Shown: positions 32,925 through 43,591, counted from the stretch's first letter. The stretch: DNA of 64,000 nt from Conchocele bisecta (GCA_029237695.1 CM055275.1:8630899-8694898); one strand, 5' to 3'. Translations and numbers: made by a program. The notes: generated by a model not told the origin, from the sequence alone.

Positions 32925-34011
32925 GATAAATGACTAACAACATCGATGGTATCCCAAGGATTTTAATTTTAACGTTGAAATAAAACATTATTAGGTAAAC
33001 ATATTGTATGTGGGATTTCAAACAGGGCACGTTTTCTCGTGCACCTGTCCCCATTTGGAGAAGCGTAATATTGATTTGTTTAGCTGACAACATACAAGGC
33101 TGTACACAGGACAAAAATTGGACCCTGATGTGTAAGTGTGATTTACCTCAAGACAAACTGGATTAGTTTTTACTGATATGCATGCGCAATCGAGAGAACA
33201 TTAAATAATCCAGTTTATCTTGAGGTTTATCTTGAAGCATAACATTTAAAATATACAAATATTATTTAAAGGAGTACCGATATGATATATTTAAATCCCG
33301 TTAATATTGCCCTGAATTTAACGTAATGAAACAATATAGGATAGTTTATCAAGAGAAACGAGCGATATACAGATTTTCAACCAGCATAGATAATTGCATA
33401 CTGCATAGTTGACCAACATTTATAACGTAGACAAAAATAATGTAAATCATAATGACCATGTTACCGATAATTATTTATAGCTGTATACTGAACACAGAAT
33501 AACAAGTGAAAATTATATAAATTACTTCTAGCTGCAATATTGACAATTACATAATTGCGAAAAATATTTGATTTTGCTCCATAAAGGTACACAATGAGCT
33601 GTAATAAAGCAACAAAAAAATGTATGCTGTTTTGTAATCACTGTAATGTACATGGACACGAGTCTGATCAGGGTTTGCACTGTTCGCTGTGAAGTCTTGA
33701 CTACTTACACAGCCGCGAGTGGGGCGGTAGCAGAATCCTGGGACACATTATACAATACTGTGTCCCAGTACAATCTGATCAGGGCTTGGACTGTACGTTA
33801 TTTAGTCTGTACTGGGACTCAATATTCTATAATTTGTCACAGTCTGTACTACTAGTGTACAGATTAAAATATGATCAGACCGGATGAATGTCAACCACAA
33901 CATAATCTCCTTCATTTAGAATTGTGTAGCTAACATTAGATGAAGATCTGAGAGATGAAGCCATGCCTGCTACCATAGATCGTATGTCTGTATGAAGATA
34001 CAGACGTGTGA
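32925..34011. other. Non-coding; one short foldback
   Basis: An inverted repeat at about 33147-33226 (CCTCAAGACAAACTGGATTA with its complement). At 33640-33860 'gatcagg(g)ttgcact' and 'tgtgtcccagta' pieces repeat. No gene supported. Confidence 0.45.
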
Positions 34012-34137
34012 ACAAATATAAACTTGGAAAAGTCGCGGGAATACTGGACGAGGCCTTCCGGCCTTCGTCCAGTATTCCCGCGACTTTTCCAAGTTTATAC
34101 CCCGATAAATTCCACAAAAAGGCCATTCATTCCTATA
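34012..34137 (-). mobile_element. A-family fragment, hairpin only (A6)
   Basis: ATATAAACTTGGAAAAGTCG through to CCATTCATTCCTATAAT. The tail half and outer left arm are missing. Confidence 0.88.
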
Positions 34138-34142
34138 ATTAA

Positions 34143-34363
34143 TGCAGTGGAACCTCTCTAAACCAAACACCAACATAACATCTGTGATCATATTTTTGAT
34201 GGATTTCAAGGTTATTTATCTCAAATGTTAATGTATGTTCATGATTGCAAAGCACACCAATACATTTCAGAATGGTCATATGTCTGATTTACAAATAAAC
34301 ATCTCTAAACCGGACACACTGGGGACCTCCCAGGGCGTCCGGTTTAGAGAAGTGTCACTGTAC
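34143..34363. mobile_element. Pogo-like MITE (Y2)
   Basis: TIRs TGCAGTGGAACCTCTCTAAA and GGTTTAGAGAAGTGTCACTG. A third CTCTAAACCGGACAC lies inside near 34307, as in Y1. Non-autonomous. Confidence 0.78.
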
Positions 34364-34379
34364 ACTGGATTCATTTTAA

Positions 34380-35282
34380 AATTTCGGAAGTTCAGGGCGG
34401 ATGTGGATGATCCGTCAATATATTGGGAGAGATTCCAATTGTTTGCAACTTATAAAGAGTGGAATGATGCCAACTCGATTGTGATATTTCTTAGATGATT
34501 TCTGTTTCCAGTGGTGTCAACAACAACAACCTGGGGAGGAAGACATTATGGAACATTTGAAGGAATAATTTTTCTGAAGAAATGCAGTTGAGCACCAATA
34601 TCTCGAAGTCGAAGGGAGATCTTCCAATAGTCGAGATAGGACTTGGTTCGAGACAGCGATGAAGTGGCATGGTCGAATATTTACGAAAAAAATATGAACT
34701 CATTTTACCACATTACACCACGAGTAAACATTCACCAATTAACTAATGACCAAAGCTACTCAAATCAAAAAGAGAATCAGTGGATTATGTTCAACAAGCT
34801 TGCTAAAAAAATGCAATTACCAGATAAAAGTATGTCGGAATATATTAAAGATGTCCTTTATATGTGTCGTCGTCAGGTAAACGAGTCAGAAGACAATAAA
34901 CGAAGAAAAGTAACAGAAGGACCTCTTCCAGAGATAAAAAAGATTCGTTATCACGACGACAATGGACGAAGTGGAGACATATGCAAAAATAGCTGAAAAC
35001 TAGCAGCTTGGTGGAGGAAGTAACACACAAGAAGGCAACCAACTTGACTATCTGACCCGTATGGTGGAAGAACTCGCATTGAAGGGGACAAAGGGACTAA
35101 ACGATGACCGTAGCTGTGGTGCAGTTAAGAAGGTGACATTCTCAAGAAGCGATCGAACGGGTTGCACTCGCAGAGATCGAAGCGATATCACCGACGTGAT
35201 GACAGTCTTGAGAGGTTTAATTAGCAACGTAATGATGCCGTATTATCGCGCAAGATCGATTTCTCCTTCATTCCGGAATTGA
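34380..35282 (+). pseudogene. Ty3/gypsy-type gag remnant
   Basis: Degenerate reading frames in succession. The first (to 34497) carries KFRADVDDPSIYWERFQLFA, which fits the start of a Retrotrans_gag domain. After stops, 34640-34996 carries a polar frame ending in a basic segment, and 35061-35282 starts MVEELALKG, typical of the tail of gag before the nucleocapsid. There are several stops and frameshifts and no intact zinc knuckle is seen. The order with the protease and RT remnants downstream supports one broken element. Confidence 0.6.
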
Positions 35283-35590
35283 CGACCAACTCCAATTACG
35301 CGAGGAAATCTACCCTGTTCCATCTAAAGACACAACGTTAGTTCTATTAACAACAGAATCAAATTATATTTGGGACGACTGAGTATATTAGCACGTGTAT
35401 ACTGGTGCAGCAGTATCCATTTAAAAGCATTAATAATACAAACGATCAATGGTTTTTAACAAACCACCATTACAAAATTCAGCAATAAAACATATTACAG
35501 GTGTAAATGGCGTAAGATATGAAGTATTAGGAAAGGTTTATGTTTCTTTCAAAATTACAAATGTACTGATTCCACATGTTGGTAGTAAAA

Positions 35591-35868
35591 CAGGGGCGTC
35601 GGAACAGGTCCGACAGGTCCGACTGCCGGATCAATAATTTTGACATACATGTATTTGGAATTCACATAAATTATATAGAGAAAAAACGGAATGTAAATAT
35701 TGTTTTCTGCATTTTTCTCATTTCTCATCAAAAGTGTATGTTGTTACCACTCGGTGAGACGGTTCACATGAGTGGTAACAACATACACTTTGTTGCGGTG
35801 GTAGCGGGGATAGTGGGGGCGCCTACTAGATTCGCCGGACCAATCTTATGACGCTTCCGGCGCCCCTG
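35591..35868. mobile_element. R: MITE inserted in the gypsy protease region
   Basis: TIRs CAGGGGCGTCGGAA and TTCCGGCGCCCCTG. Flanked on both sides by TAAAA, which occurs once if R is removed. The CAGGGGCG start resembles hAT-type ends, but hAT normally duplicates 8 bp, so the superfamily is open. It contains an I-type hairpin (35711-35795). Confidence 0.85.
35711..35795. mobile_element. I-family hairpin relative nested in R
   Basis: CATTTCTCATCAAAAGTGTA and the inverse, with apex CTCGGTGAGACGGTTCACAT. Shorter and more diverged than I1. I see no long flanking duplication here. Confidence 0.75.
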
Positions 35869-36000
35869 TAAAAGATATTCAATATGCATTGATACTTGAC
35901 ATTGAGTTGTGAATAACACGAACTTCAAGGCTGAACTATAATTCAGTGAAGGGTACTTTTCAATATACGATAATTTAGCCAAAATTCCACTTCAGTCATT

Positions 36001-36470
36001 GTAAGAAAATGAACCTTCTGTATATTACTACACAAAAGAAGTAATTACAATTTCGAGCGAGTTTGTTTCCATTATAAAATTACAAAAACTAACCATAACT
36101 GTAACAAATTAGTATTACATGTAACTCCAATAGATCGACTATTTAATATTTAGCAAGCTGTTGGAGCCAAAGCAATAAGTTTAAATGTAAATAGCTCTAG
36201 TTAAAATAATGAATCCCACAGAAATAAACATAAAAAGACCAGCACAAACAAGTAATTAAACCAATTTTGCTATTGTAACAATGAAATAGTTGAACGATTA
36301 CATGTACAACTAGAGCAGCTTGAGCTGCATCAACGGTTTGAGCTTCAAACATTGATTTCATGTGTAACTAAGCTTTAGCCCAAGGTGTAAACTATCGGTT
36401 GCAAAAAGAATTTCTGAAGGTTTAGAATGAACAGTCCAACATTATTGTATTCGCATCATCACACCGATGT
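36001..36470. other. Decayed retroelement or non-coding
   Basis: Probably the continuation of the gypsy relic between protease and RT, but I cannot read a frame. No other feature. Confidence 0.35.
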
Positions 36471-36540
36471 GGGGCCGGTTAGCTTAGATGTAGAGCGATG
36501 GACTCGGAGCGAGGGATACTGGGTTCGATCCTCAGCCAAA
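36471..36540 (+). mobile_element. tRNA-like SINE head
   Basis: GGTTAGCTTAGATGTAGAGC fits an A box in a D arm and CTGGGTTCGATCCTCAG forms a perfect T arm with a canonical B box. The 3' acceptor strand is replaced by CCAAAGTTTTAGC, so this is a tRNA-derived promoter head rather than a tRNA gene. It runs directly into unit N1. Confidence 0.68.
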
Positions 36541-37136
36541 GTTTTAGCTAAAGGACTGAAATATCGACTACAGCAAAAACAATTGAAATCGAATGATAAA
36601 TAACGAAGCTGACGTCACATCCGTTTGCTCTATTTTGAAAACTTGAAAAAATACGTTCATATGTGACATCGAATAGAGCCGTAAGTAGTCAAGATATAGC
36701 TCTGAAAATTATCATCATTCATGCGGCTGACACTCCCATATCACCCTGGCAAGAAATTATGTTGCTGACAGTACTGTACAAATTGGAAAACGTTTGTAAA
36801 GACCACCCGTTATCAGCCGAAATTCGGCAAAATCGTTGAAAAGTATGTATATTTTTCAACTTCAAATGCATATAGCTCTTTTATTTGAGCAGATAGCCGA
36901 AAACTGTCAACGAGTTTGAGATAGAGAATTTTGTCAGCTTTCCAATGCAAAAAGAATTCTTGAAATCGGTTGGACAATAAGGAAGTTATAGGAAGTATGA
37001 CGTCACTTCCGTTTTCGTGGAAAGTAGCATTAAAATATATCTGAAAATCTCTGAATCTCTGCTCACACGTGATCCGAATCGGCATACAAAATTTGAAGTC
37101 GATCCGACTAGCGGTTTGGTGTAGATGGAGGGAGCC
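36541..37136 (+). repeat. N unit 1, body downstream of the SINE head
   Basis: Starts GTTTTAGCTAAAGGACTG; includes GACGTCACATCCGTTTGCTC, 'gaccacccgttatcagccga' and 'tcgatccgactagcggtttg'. Repeated about 755 bp downstream (N2). Confidence 0.8.
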
Positions 37137-37295
37137 CGTAAGTCAGCGGATGATTATTTTCGATAGTTATCGCCCTTAAATTGCAGTTTACGCCATTTGT
37201 AAATACGCCTAATAAAACGGAAATTAAATATGTGCAATATTCCGTCCGTGAAGTTTTAGTTTGTTTTTCACCATAGGCCGGGCACAAAGCGGGAA
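37137..37295. other. Spacer between N units
   Basis: 155 bp not shared by the two N units; no feature recognised. Confidence 0.4.
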
Positions 37296-37934
37296 AGTTT
37301 TAGCTAAAGGACTGATATATAGACCGCAGCAAGAAATTTTGAAATAAATTTATAAATAACGAAGCTGAAGTCACATCCGTTTGCTCTATTTTGAAAACTT
37401 GAAAAAAAGACGTTCATCTTTGACATCCAATAGAATCGGAAAAAGTCAAGATAGAGCTCTGAAAATTATCTTCTTTTATGCGCCTGACACTCCCCTATCA
37501 CACTGGCAGGCAAGAAATTATGTTGCTGACATTACTGTACAAACTGGAAAACGTTTGTAAAGACCACCCGTTATCAGCCGAAATTCGGCAAAAATTCGGC
37601 AAAATCGTTGAAAAGTATGTACATTTTTCAACTTCAAATGCCTATAGCTCTCTTATTTGACCAGATAGCCAAGAACTGTCAGCGAATCCGAGATAGAGAA
37701 TTTTGTCAGCTTTCCAATGCAAAAATATTTATTTAAATCGGTTGGAAAATAAGGAAGTTATAGAAAGTATGACGTCACTTCCGGTTTCGTGGAAAGTGGC
37801 ATTAAGAGATTTCTGAAAATATCTAAGTCTCGAATCACACTTGATCCGAATCGGCATGCAAAATTTGAAGTCGATCCGACCAGCGGTTTGGGCTGTAGAC
37901 TGAACGGCTGAATAAAAAAAAAAAAAAAAAAAAA
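37296..37934 (+). repeat. N unit 2, ending in AATAAA and poly(A)
   Basis: Collinear with N1, then GCTGAATAAAAAAAAAAAAA. The poly(A) end and the tRNA-like head at 36471 suggest a retroposed composite: head, N, spacer, N, poly(A). No open frame. Confidence 0.78.
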
Positions 37935-38004
37935 CCAACGAAAACAATAGGTTTTCGGCGCAACTGAAAGACGCCTCAAACCTAATTAAAGTATTATAAA
38001 TACG

Positions 38005-38600
38005 CACTTTAAACTTAAAACGATCAACACCCAGTATATGGACAATTAGGTGTATTCCCAGTGCATGTCGATTATCTTACACGAATTACCAGCTTTTGGA
38101 TAAAACTAATACAGCCAGGCAATATGAAATTATCGAATAATATGTATTCTATGTTACTTAGTTTACACACCTATGGGAAAATTGATTTTCAATGGATTAT
38201 ATATATAAATCAGATTTGTATTGACTGTGGCATGTCTGGTTTCTGGACATCACAAAACGTACCTAATAGAAAATGGCTCATTTGTAGTATTAAACAAAAA
38301 CTGAAAGATTTATATATATTAAAATGGAGATCTGTAAAACAGGAAGATAAAACATACAGACTTTTTAAAGAGGATATCTGTACAATAAACTATTAATACA
38401 ACTAGACTATATAAACCAATCTTATTATTTCGCACTCGAAATCATAAGTTACCAGTTGAAACTGGAAGGTGGACTAGAACAGATAGACAGCAGCGATTTT
38501 GTAGACTGTGCAAGCACGATTTTGGGGACGAATATCATCACTTGATTTGCTGTAAAGAACTAAAACATGCAAGAACAACCTTTTAAAAACATTATTACTA
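38005..38600 (+). pseudogene. LINE ORF2 C-terminal remnant
   Basis: Frames with sense of a CR1/L2-like LINE carboxy end: YGQLGVFPVHVDYLTRI at about 38034, then FWIKLIQPGNMKLSNNMY and SGFWTSQNVPNRKWL in the open frame to 38396, and after a frameshift NHKLPVETGRW followed by a C-x2-C...H-x4-C-like cluster near 38500-38555. The 5' part is missing; the element starts just after the N2 poly(A). Confidence 0.75.
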
Positions 38601-39096
38601 TAAAAAAACAAATATAAACTATTGCTCATATTAAGTTAGTTAGTAATACATTTATGATAAGAAAGGACATTATATGGAAGTGTAATGTTATTATTAATAT
38701 TTGATTGCTAAAATTTTATATGTACATGGGCCGCCGGTCGAGAAAAGGAACCTCACGACATTTGCGACCGGTATAGTCACATATCATACTGCGCCTCCGT
38801 GCAGTCTGATCGGAGCATACGCTGTTCACCATTTATATATTTAAGTTGTATGGTGTGAATGTGCTGGACGAATTATTTCCCCATTATTAAATGCTGTATG
38901 CTCCCTTTTGGCGGCCGGCGAATAGTAAGTTCAAATAATCTGTACGTATTCTATTGATGCCAACATGTATTGAATGACATTACTGTCTCATGTATTGAAT
39001 GCCATACATAACACGTGTTTGGATAATCCTGCTCGTGCAATATTATGATGACGTGCTTCACAAAGACGTATTTAAAACTTGTATCTAGATGCAGAG
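38601..39096. other. Probable LINE 3' untranslated region
   Basis: No open frame. 'gggccgccggtcgagaaaag' and the gatcgg/cagtctg unit at 38796 are present. Assigned to the LINE 3' region by position only. Confidence 0.35.
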
Positions 39097-39222
39097 TATT
39101 CGAATTGTATACCCTCATTAACAACATATTCGAATTGTATACCCTCATTAACAACATATTCGAATTGTATAACCTCATTAACAACATATTCGAATTGTAT
39201 ACCCTCATTAACAACATATTCG
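39097..39222 (+). repeat. 30 bp minisatellite, four units
   Basis: TATTCGAATTGTATACCCTC followed by ATTAACAACA, four times (39097, 39127, 39157, 39187) with one mismatch. The opposite-strand frame reading NMLLMRVYNS repeatedly is an artefact. Confidence 0.95.
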
Positions 39223-39599
39223 GAATATACATCCAATATACACCATCTGCTATAACTCTATTTCCGACAGCGGTCGAGGTGGACACGAAATAGCCTGTGT
39301 GTAGACTACTGATAAATGTACTACTTAAACTGCCAGCAACATATCCTGAATACACATATATATAATACTACTATGTAGGTAGACCTTGTATATTTATGTT
39401 TAAGATGTCCACTGGGTCGAACATGTTCTTGAGAAAACCATCTAAGAATGTTGTCCTCCCAAAGATAATAAATCGTAATTACACATACAACATATATTTC
39501 CAAACCAGTGTTTATGTTTTCAGATATTTGAATTAAGGTCACCGCTACATGGTCAGCTAATCGTTATACTTATACATTTTTATAGGAATTTATCTTAAG

Positions 39600-39686
39600 T
39601 AGCCATTGTGTCATTTCATGATGTTGTATTGTATTTACCTCAAGTTGTCAGAACTATCTGACCTGAGTGAATAAACGAATACTAAT
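39600..39686 (+). repeat. LINE-type 3' tail
   Basis: 'catgatgttgtattgtattt' and 'tgacctgagtgaataaacga' match the tail at 8660-8750; AATAAA is included. Abuts the RT remnant at about 39690, suggesting the LINE inserted into the gypsy element there. Confidence 0.6.
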
Positions 39687-39900
39687 AACAGATCATGAAG
39701 TTGATTTTAAAATCAAACAATTGGGAATTGAACTACCAGGTAGTATGGATGTAGACAACATTTGTACATTAAAGAGGTTAATAACAAAATATGAAAATTG
39801 CTTCGCGACAAATGTATAGGAAATCACAAGCTCGAAATTACCAGAAATGCATGACATAAAGTTGATTAATTAATGATATACAAGCCAGTACAAAGTAATT

Positions 39901-39950
39901 ATTGTAGTCCAGCTCAAACTGAAGAAATAAAACGTCAGGTAGAACTGCTT
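39901..39950 (+). repeat. Left 50 bp direct duplication flanking G3
   Basis: ATTGTAGTCCAGCTCAAACT to TAGAACTGCTT. The copy at 40383-40432 differs at two bases. It is part of the retroelement RT region, so it must be a target duplication produced around the inserted 432 bp. Confidence 0.9.
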
Positions 39951-40209
39951 TTATCCCGTCAACACAGTGCGTATGTGCTGTGAAACACGGTGCCGTGAAA
40001 CATTTATCCAGTCAATACCATTTTTGCATTTTACAGCCATTTGTATGTGTTGACGGGATAAATAGAATAGTAGCTTAGTGCCGTGAATGGGGAAAAATAT
40101 CTGGCGCGGCACGGAAACGGGATGTGCTCGGCAGAGCCTCGCCCATCCCGTTTCCTGAGCCTTGCCAGATATTTTTTCCCATTCACGGCACTAACCTACT
40201 ATTCTCTAT
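39951..40209 (-). mobile_element. G-family element (G3)
   Basis: Inverted relative to G2: TTATCCCGTCAACACAGTGC tail first, then ATAGAATAGTAGCTTAGTGC, hairpin with apex GTGCTCGGCAGAGCC, ending CTAACCTACTATTCTCTAT. Lies in the retroelement RT region between 50 bp direct repeats. Confidence 0.92.
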
Positions 40210-40328
40210 CTATTTTCCTTATTTCTCAACCAAAGTATATGTTGTGACCACTCATTTGAACCGTCTCGGCGAGACGGTTCAAATGAGTGGTCACAACATA
40301 TACTTCTGATGAGAAATAAAGAAATTAT
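40210..40328. mobile_element. I-family hairpin (I2)
   Basis: 119 bp, same as I1 with a few changes. Inserted at the terminus of G3 with a 54 bp direct duplication of G3's last bases (40156-40209 and 40329-40382). Confidence 0.9.
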
Positions 40329-40382
40329 TGAGCCTTGCCGGATATTTGTTCCCATTCACGGCACTAACCTACTATTCTCTAT
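40329..40382 (-). repeat. 54 bp duplicate of the G3 end
   Basis: TGAGCCTTGCCGGATATTTG to CTACTATTCTCTAT. Two mismatches against 40156-40209. Lies on the other side of I2. Confidence 0.9.
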
Positions 40383-40432
40383 ATTATAGTCCAGCTCAAA
40401 CTGAAGAAATAAAGCGTCAGGTAGAACTGCTT
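40383..40432 (+). repeat. Right 50 bp direct duplication flanking G3/I2
   Basis: Second copy of 39901-39950; the retroelement frame continues from here (GAAGATGTCGG). Confidence 0.9.
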
Positions 40433-40498
40433 GAAGATGTCGGTATAATTGAAGAATATAATAGTATGTTTTGATCTCCATGTTTACTAGTTAAGAAG

Positions 40499-40749
40499 AA
40501 AACTCCTGCTGGATCAAAACAATCATTCATACTTTCATTTCCATTCCATGGCAGCATTAAAGGTACATGCCCACCCAGTAGGCACAAACATGTTCTTTAT
40601 AGGAATTAAATATGACAGTAAATTAAATTTACTATCATATTTAATTCCTATAAAGAACATGTTTGTGCCTACTGGGTGGGCATGTACCTTTAATGCTGCC
40701 ATGGAATGGAAATGAAAGTATGAATGATTGTTTTGATCCAGCAGGAGTT
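40499..40749. repeat. Perfect palindrome with host flanks included
   Basis: The retroelement sequence AAACTCCTGCTGGATCAAAA (about 40500) reappears inverted (TTTTGATCCAGCAGGAGTTT) at about 40731-40750. The E terminus plus TTAA lies inside both arms and the centre is at about 40625 (AAATTAAATTT). A direct copy of the second arm and centre follows (40750-40918). Confidence 0.9.
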
Positions 40750-41367
40750 TCACAAACATGTTCTTTATAGGAATTAAATATGACAGTAAATTAAATTTAC
40801 TATCATATTTAATTCCTATAAAGAACATGTTTGTGCCTACTGGGTGGGCATGTACCTTTAATGCTGCCATGGAATGGAAATGAAAGTATGAATGATTGTT
40901 TTGATCCAGCAGGAGTTTTCTGTATAATTGTATAAACTATTCCACCAGTTCTAAAATTGACGAGTGCCCGCTGTACAGATATACTCATTTAATAATGTAT
41001 ATTTTACTGATAGTCACTCGCGGTGGTATCAGGCTATTTTCATATGCAAATGAGGCATGCTACTTTTTAATGATTTATACTAATTAAATGCGTCACTTGA
41101 AAACATATTATTTTCCACAGATTATAGTATGAAGTATGATTATTGCACATCAAAAATAAATACAGAGAATAAATAGTAATGTCGTTAACATTTTAATGAA
41201 CACGATTATCACCCCTGATATCAGTGTGCAAATTTTATGTCTGATATAAAATGTATAATAATGCCAATCAATACGTGGGGTAATGTTTATTTTACCAGAA
41301 AATGTCTTAGATGATGTCTCTGATATAAAGAATATGTTGTGCCTACCGAGTGGGCATGTACCTTTAA
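40557..41367 (+). mobile_element. E-family element in the RT relic, rearranged (E4)
   Basis: TTAA at 40557-40560 then AGGTACATGCCCACCCAGTA; TTAA at 41364-41367 preceded by GGGCATGTACCT. The core from about 40919 to the right end is normal (CACTCGCGGTGGTATCAGG, CATATGCAAATGAGGCATG). The left end is expanded by inverted and tandem duplications that also copied about 58 bp of flank. Confidence 0.85.
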
Positions 41368-41737
41368 TGATGGTGATACCCTGATACCAATTCCAAGATG
41401 GCTGCCAATTTATGTAATTCTAACTTCTATAGTGGCTTGTTGGCAGAGATATGTATTGAGGAACTTTACAATATACTTCAATGACTTCCTGATTTACATA
41501 CATATTATATGTTTTCTTTCATATAATTGGCTCCAAAAGATCAATTGATCAATATGTCACACGACATGGCTCCTCTGGTTAGCGGCATTAACAGTTTGAG
41601 TGTCTGTATATATATGTTTTCACTACCATATTGCAACAGATCGAAAAATAAATCCCTAAATTACGTTAACCTATATTCGTGCTAGTTCTGAAGCTCGTGG
41701 AAAATTTAGCACTGGTAGACATATATATTGTGGAGAT
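41368..41737. other. Non-coding stretch
   Basis: No gene or repeat recognised. Confidence 0.35.
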
Positions 41738-42005
41738 AAAAACTAGTTTGCATTGTTATAGAGGACCTCCCCTAGCCGATTTGTTTTTGGAGTGCGGACT
41801 TGGGTCATTTTTGTAGCGGATAGCTGGGGTGGAATTTACCAGCGGTGGTGTCGGTGGGTATGGGGGTCTCGCCGCTATTTGAACTAAGTAGGGGTACAAT
41901 TGTAGTGTAGAAAAAAATATTTTGCACTGTTGTAGGACCTCCCCTGACCGATTTGTTTTGGCGTGTGGACTTTTTTGTAGTGGATAGCCGGCGTTGAATT
42001 TACCA
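41738..42005 (+). repeat. Imperfect tandem duplication (about 100 bp units)
   Basis: 'ggacctcccctagccgattt' near 41763 and 'ggacctcccctgaccgattt' near 41935; both continue with TTTTGTAG(C/T)GGATAGC and end GAATTTACC. Confidence 0.8.
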
Positions 42006-42300
42006 CATTTGGGACATCGTTTGCTCCGTAATGCGGATAACCTGAGCGCAACTCTACAGACCCCGTCCCCACCCCCACCCCCACCCCACCCCCGCTTCCA
42101 CCGCTCCTGCGTATGTGATGTGCAACATAAATGTGAAACACATGCAATGTGGAAACTACTGTGACCCTTTATGTGTTAGCACCATTTATCCGATTGCGTG
42201 TATTACTACACATTATTTTTACACTAATTCATTGTGGAATAAACAATGTACCTATTTCACATGTCAAATATGATCAGGGTATACTCCGATTATGCTTCAC
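42006..42300. other. Non-coding; C-rich run
   Basis: CCCCACCCCCA repeats at 42061-42092; otherwise nothing recognised. Confidence 0.45.
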
Positions 42301-42566
42301 CATAGGCGGCGGAAGCCGAACATTATTGGGGGGGGGGCCAATGTTGAGGGCCGAAGCGCTAGGGGGGTCCGGGGGCATGCCCACCCCCCCCCCCACCCCC
42401 CCCCCCACCCCCCCCGGGAGATTTTGAAATCCAAGTGGTGTTGAACGCAATTTCCTGCATTCTCAGTAAAGTTCTCAGCAAAGTTCCCAGTACTCATGAT
42501 TACACAAATATATTAGAATAAAAAATTTACAGAATTATTGGGGGGAGGGGGCTCGGCTACGGGCCT
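42301..42566. mobile_element. O-family poly-G/poly-C element (O1)
   Basis: Contains the shared core GGGGGGTCCGGGGGCATGCC (about 42352) followed by long C runs. Later 'ttcctgcattctcagtaaag' (as in O5) and GGCTACGGGCC at the right end. Confidence 0.75.
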
Positions 42567-43379
42567 GATAAATATATGGCACATTCAAACACTATTTATA
42601 TGCTCATTATTACAATGGTACATCAATAGCGAACAGTACAGGTCATGATCAGACTCCGCATCCACACACACATACCTGGGACTAGCTAGTCTGGTCGCAT
42701 ATATATATGTAAGGTACCTTTTTTAGCCGTGGCCGCAAATGGGTAGTAATGGATCAATAATTTGCAAGCAAACTGTGTCAGTGACCTAAAAACTATGGAA
42801 GGTAATATCCGCCATAATTATATTAGGCTTGATGGTTGCTTGCTGATGACATTCTAAGTTCTATCCGTCTTATTACAATTCTATGTGGCTTGATGCTTGC
42901 TGACTGGTGCCATTACAACTTACTTTCATGTTATTGTATTCGTCATTCGTGTTTGTGACATTTGAAATCTTCTTGGTTGTAGTCTAAATTGCATGTGCAT
43001 TTGGATTGATGCTTTATTCATTCGCACTGTTTCAAGTGACATCCGGAGTTCCATTATTGATTATTACATCGCTGTTTTGCCATGCGTTTCGGTCACCCTA
43101 AACACCCCAAAGGCTGGAAAAGGCTACAAAGGCTGTTCGAAGTTGCTTGTAAGTCCGTTAGCGGATATTTATACCATACATTGTCATTGAATTGACTGAA
43201 TTAGTATGTGTTATGATCATGTTAATCATTTTAATCATTTGAATTACAATATACGTGTTTTTGGTAAATTATCTAAACGCGCATCTGCGCCGATCGGGCC
43301 GCGCAGAATTGGACAAACAGTGGTTAACACCTATTAACATATCGTTTAGCAGGTGCAGCTAAACACCGATTATATTTAT

Positions 43380-43591
43380 CAGGCCCGTAGCCAGACCTGT
43401 TTGAAGGGGGGGGGGGGGGGGGGGGGGGGTCGTTTCGAAGGCCCAAGGGGACTGATGTATCTAGGGGTTCTAAAAAAGTGGACTCGAGGCTAAAAAAGTG
43501 GACCTCGAGGCTGGGCGGGGGGGGGGGGGGGGGGGTAGTCCGACCGCTCCGACCCCCCCTCCCCCCCCCCCCCCCCCACTGGCTACGGGCT
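43380..43591. mobile_element. O-family element nested in P (O2)
   Basis: Inverted ends CAGGCCCGTAGCCAG and CTGGCTACGGGC, with G23-, G19- and C-rich runs between, and a duplicated AAAAAAGTGGAC. Inserted exactly at the inner edge of the P left arm. Confidence 0.8.

Larger units (their letters stand above)
35440..36000 (+). pseudogene. Ty3/gypsy-type protease-region remnant, split by R
   Basis: 35449-35590 encodes a segment with INGVNG-like spacing (ITGVNGVRYEVLGKVYVSF) typical of the flap and second strands of retroelement aspartic proteases. It is cut at 35591 by R (35591-35868). On the far side (from 35869) the frame contains an ALILDI motif in place of the usual LILG-D, as expected for the C-terminal half of the protease. 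Decayed beyond about 35990. Confidence 0.6.
39690..40535 (+). pseudogene. Ty3/gypsy-type RT amino-terminal remnant, split by G3/I
   Basis: 39695-39950 carries degraded sense for the linker before RT (LKRLITKYENCFAT, then KLPEMHDIKLI) with internal stops. 39901-39950 and the duplicate 40383-40432 encode EEIKRQVELL. Downstream, to about 40510, EDVGIIEEYNSMF and LLVKKKTPAGSKQ are the start of the RT domain. E4 interrupts from 40557. The catalytic region is not present. Confidence 0.68.

Noticed and set aside
36471..36540. Functional tRNA gene
   Set aside because: A and B boxes and the T arm are good, but the acceptor stem cannot pair and the anticodon arm is poor; called a SINE head instead.
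38951..39355. Minus-strand 134-codon frame with repeated NMLLMRVYNS
   Set aside because: The repeat is the 30 bp minisatellite read in frame; the flanks have no sense.
40535..40870. Minus-strand 111-codon frame with an internal 40-residue duplication
   Set aside because: Produced by the palindrome and tandem copy of E4 and its flank.
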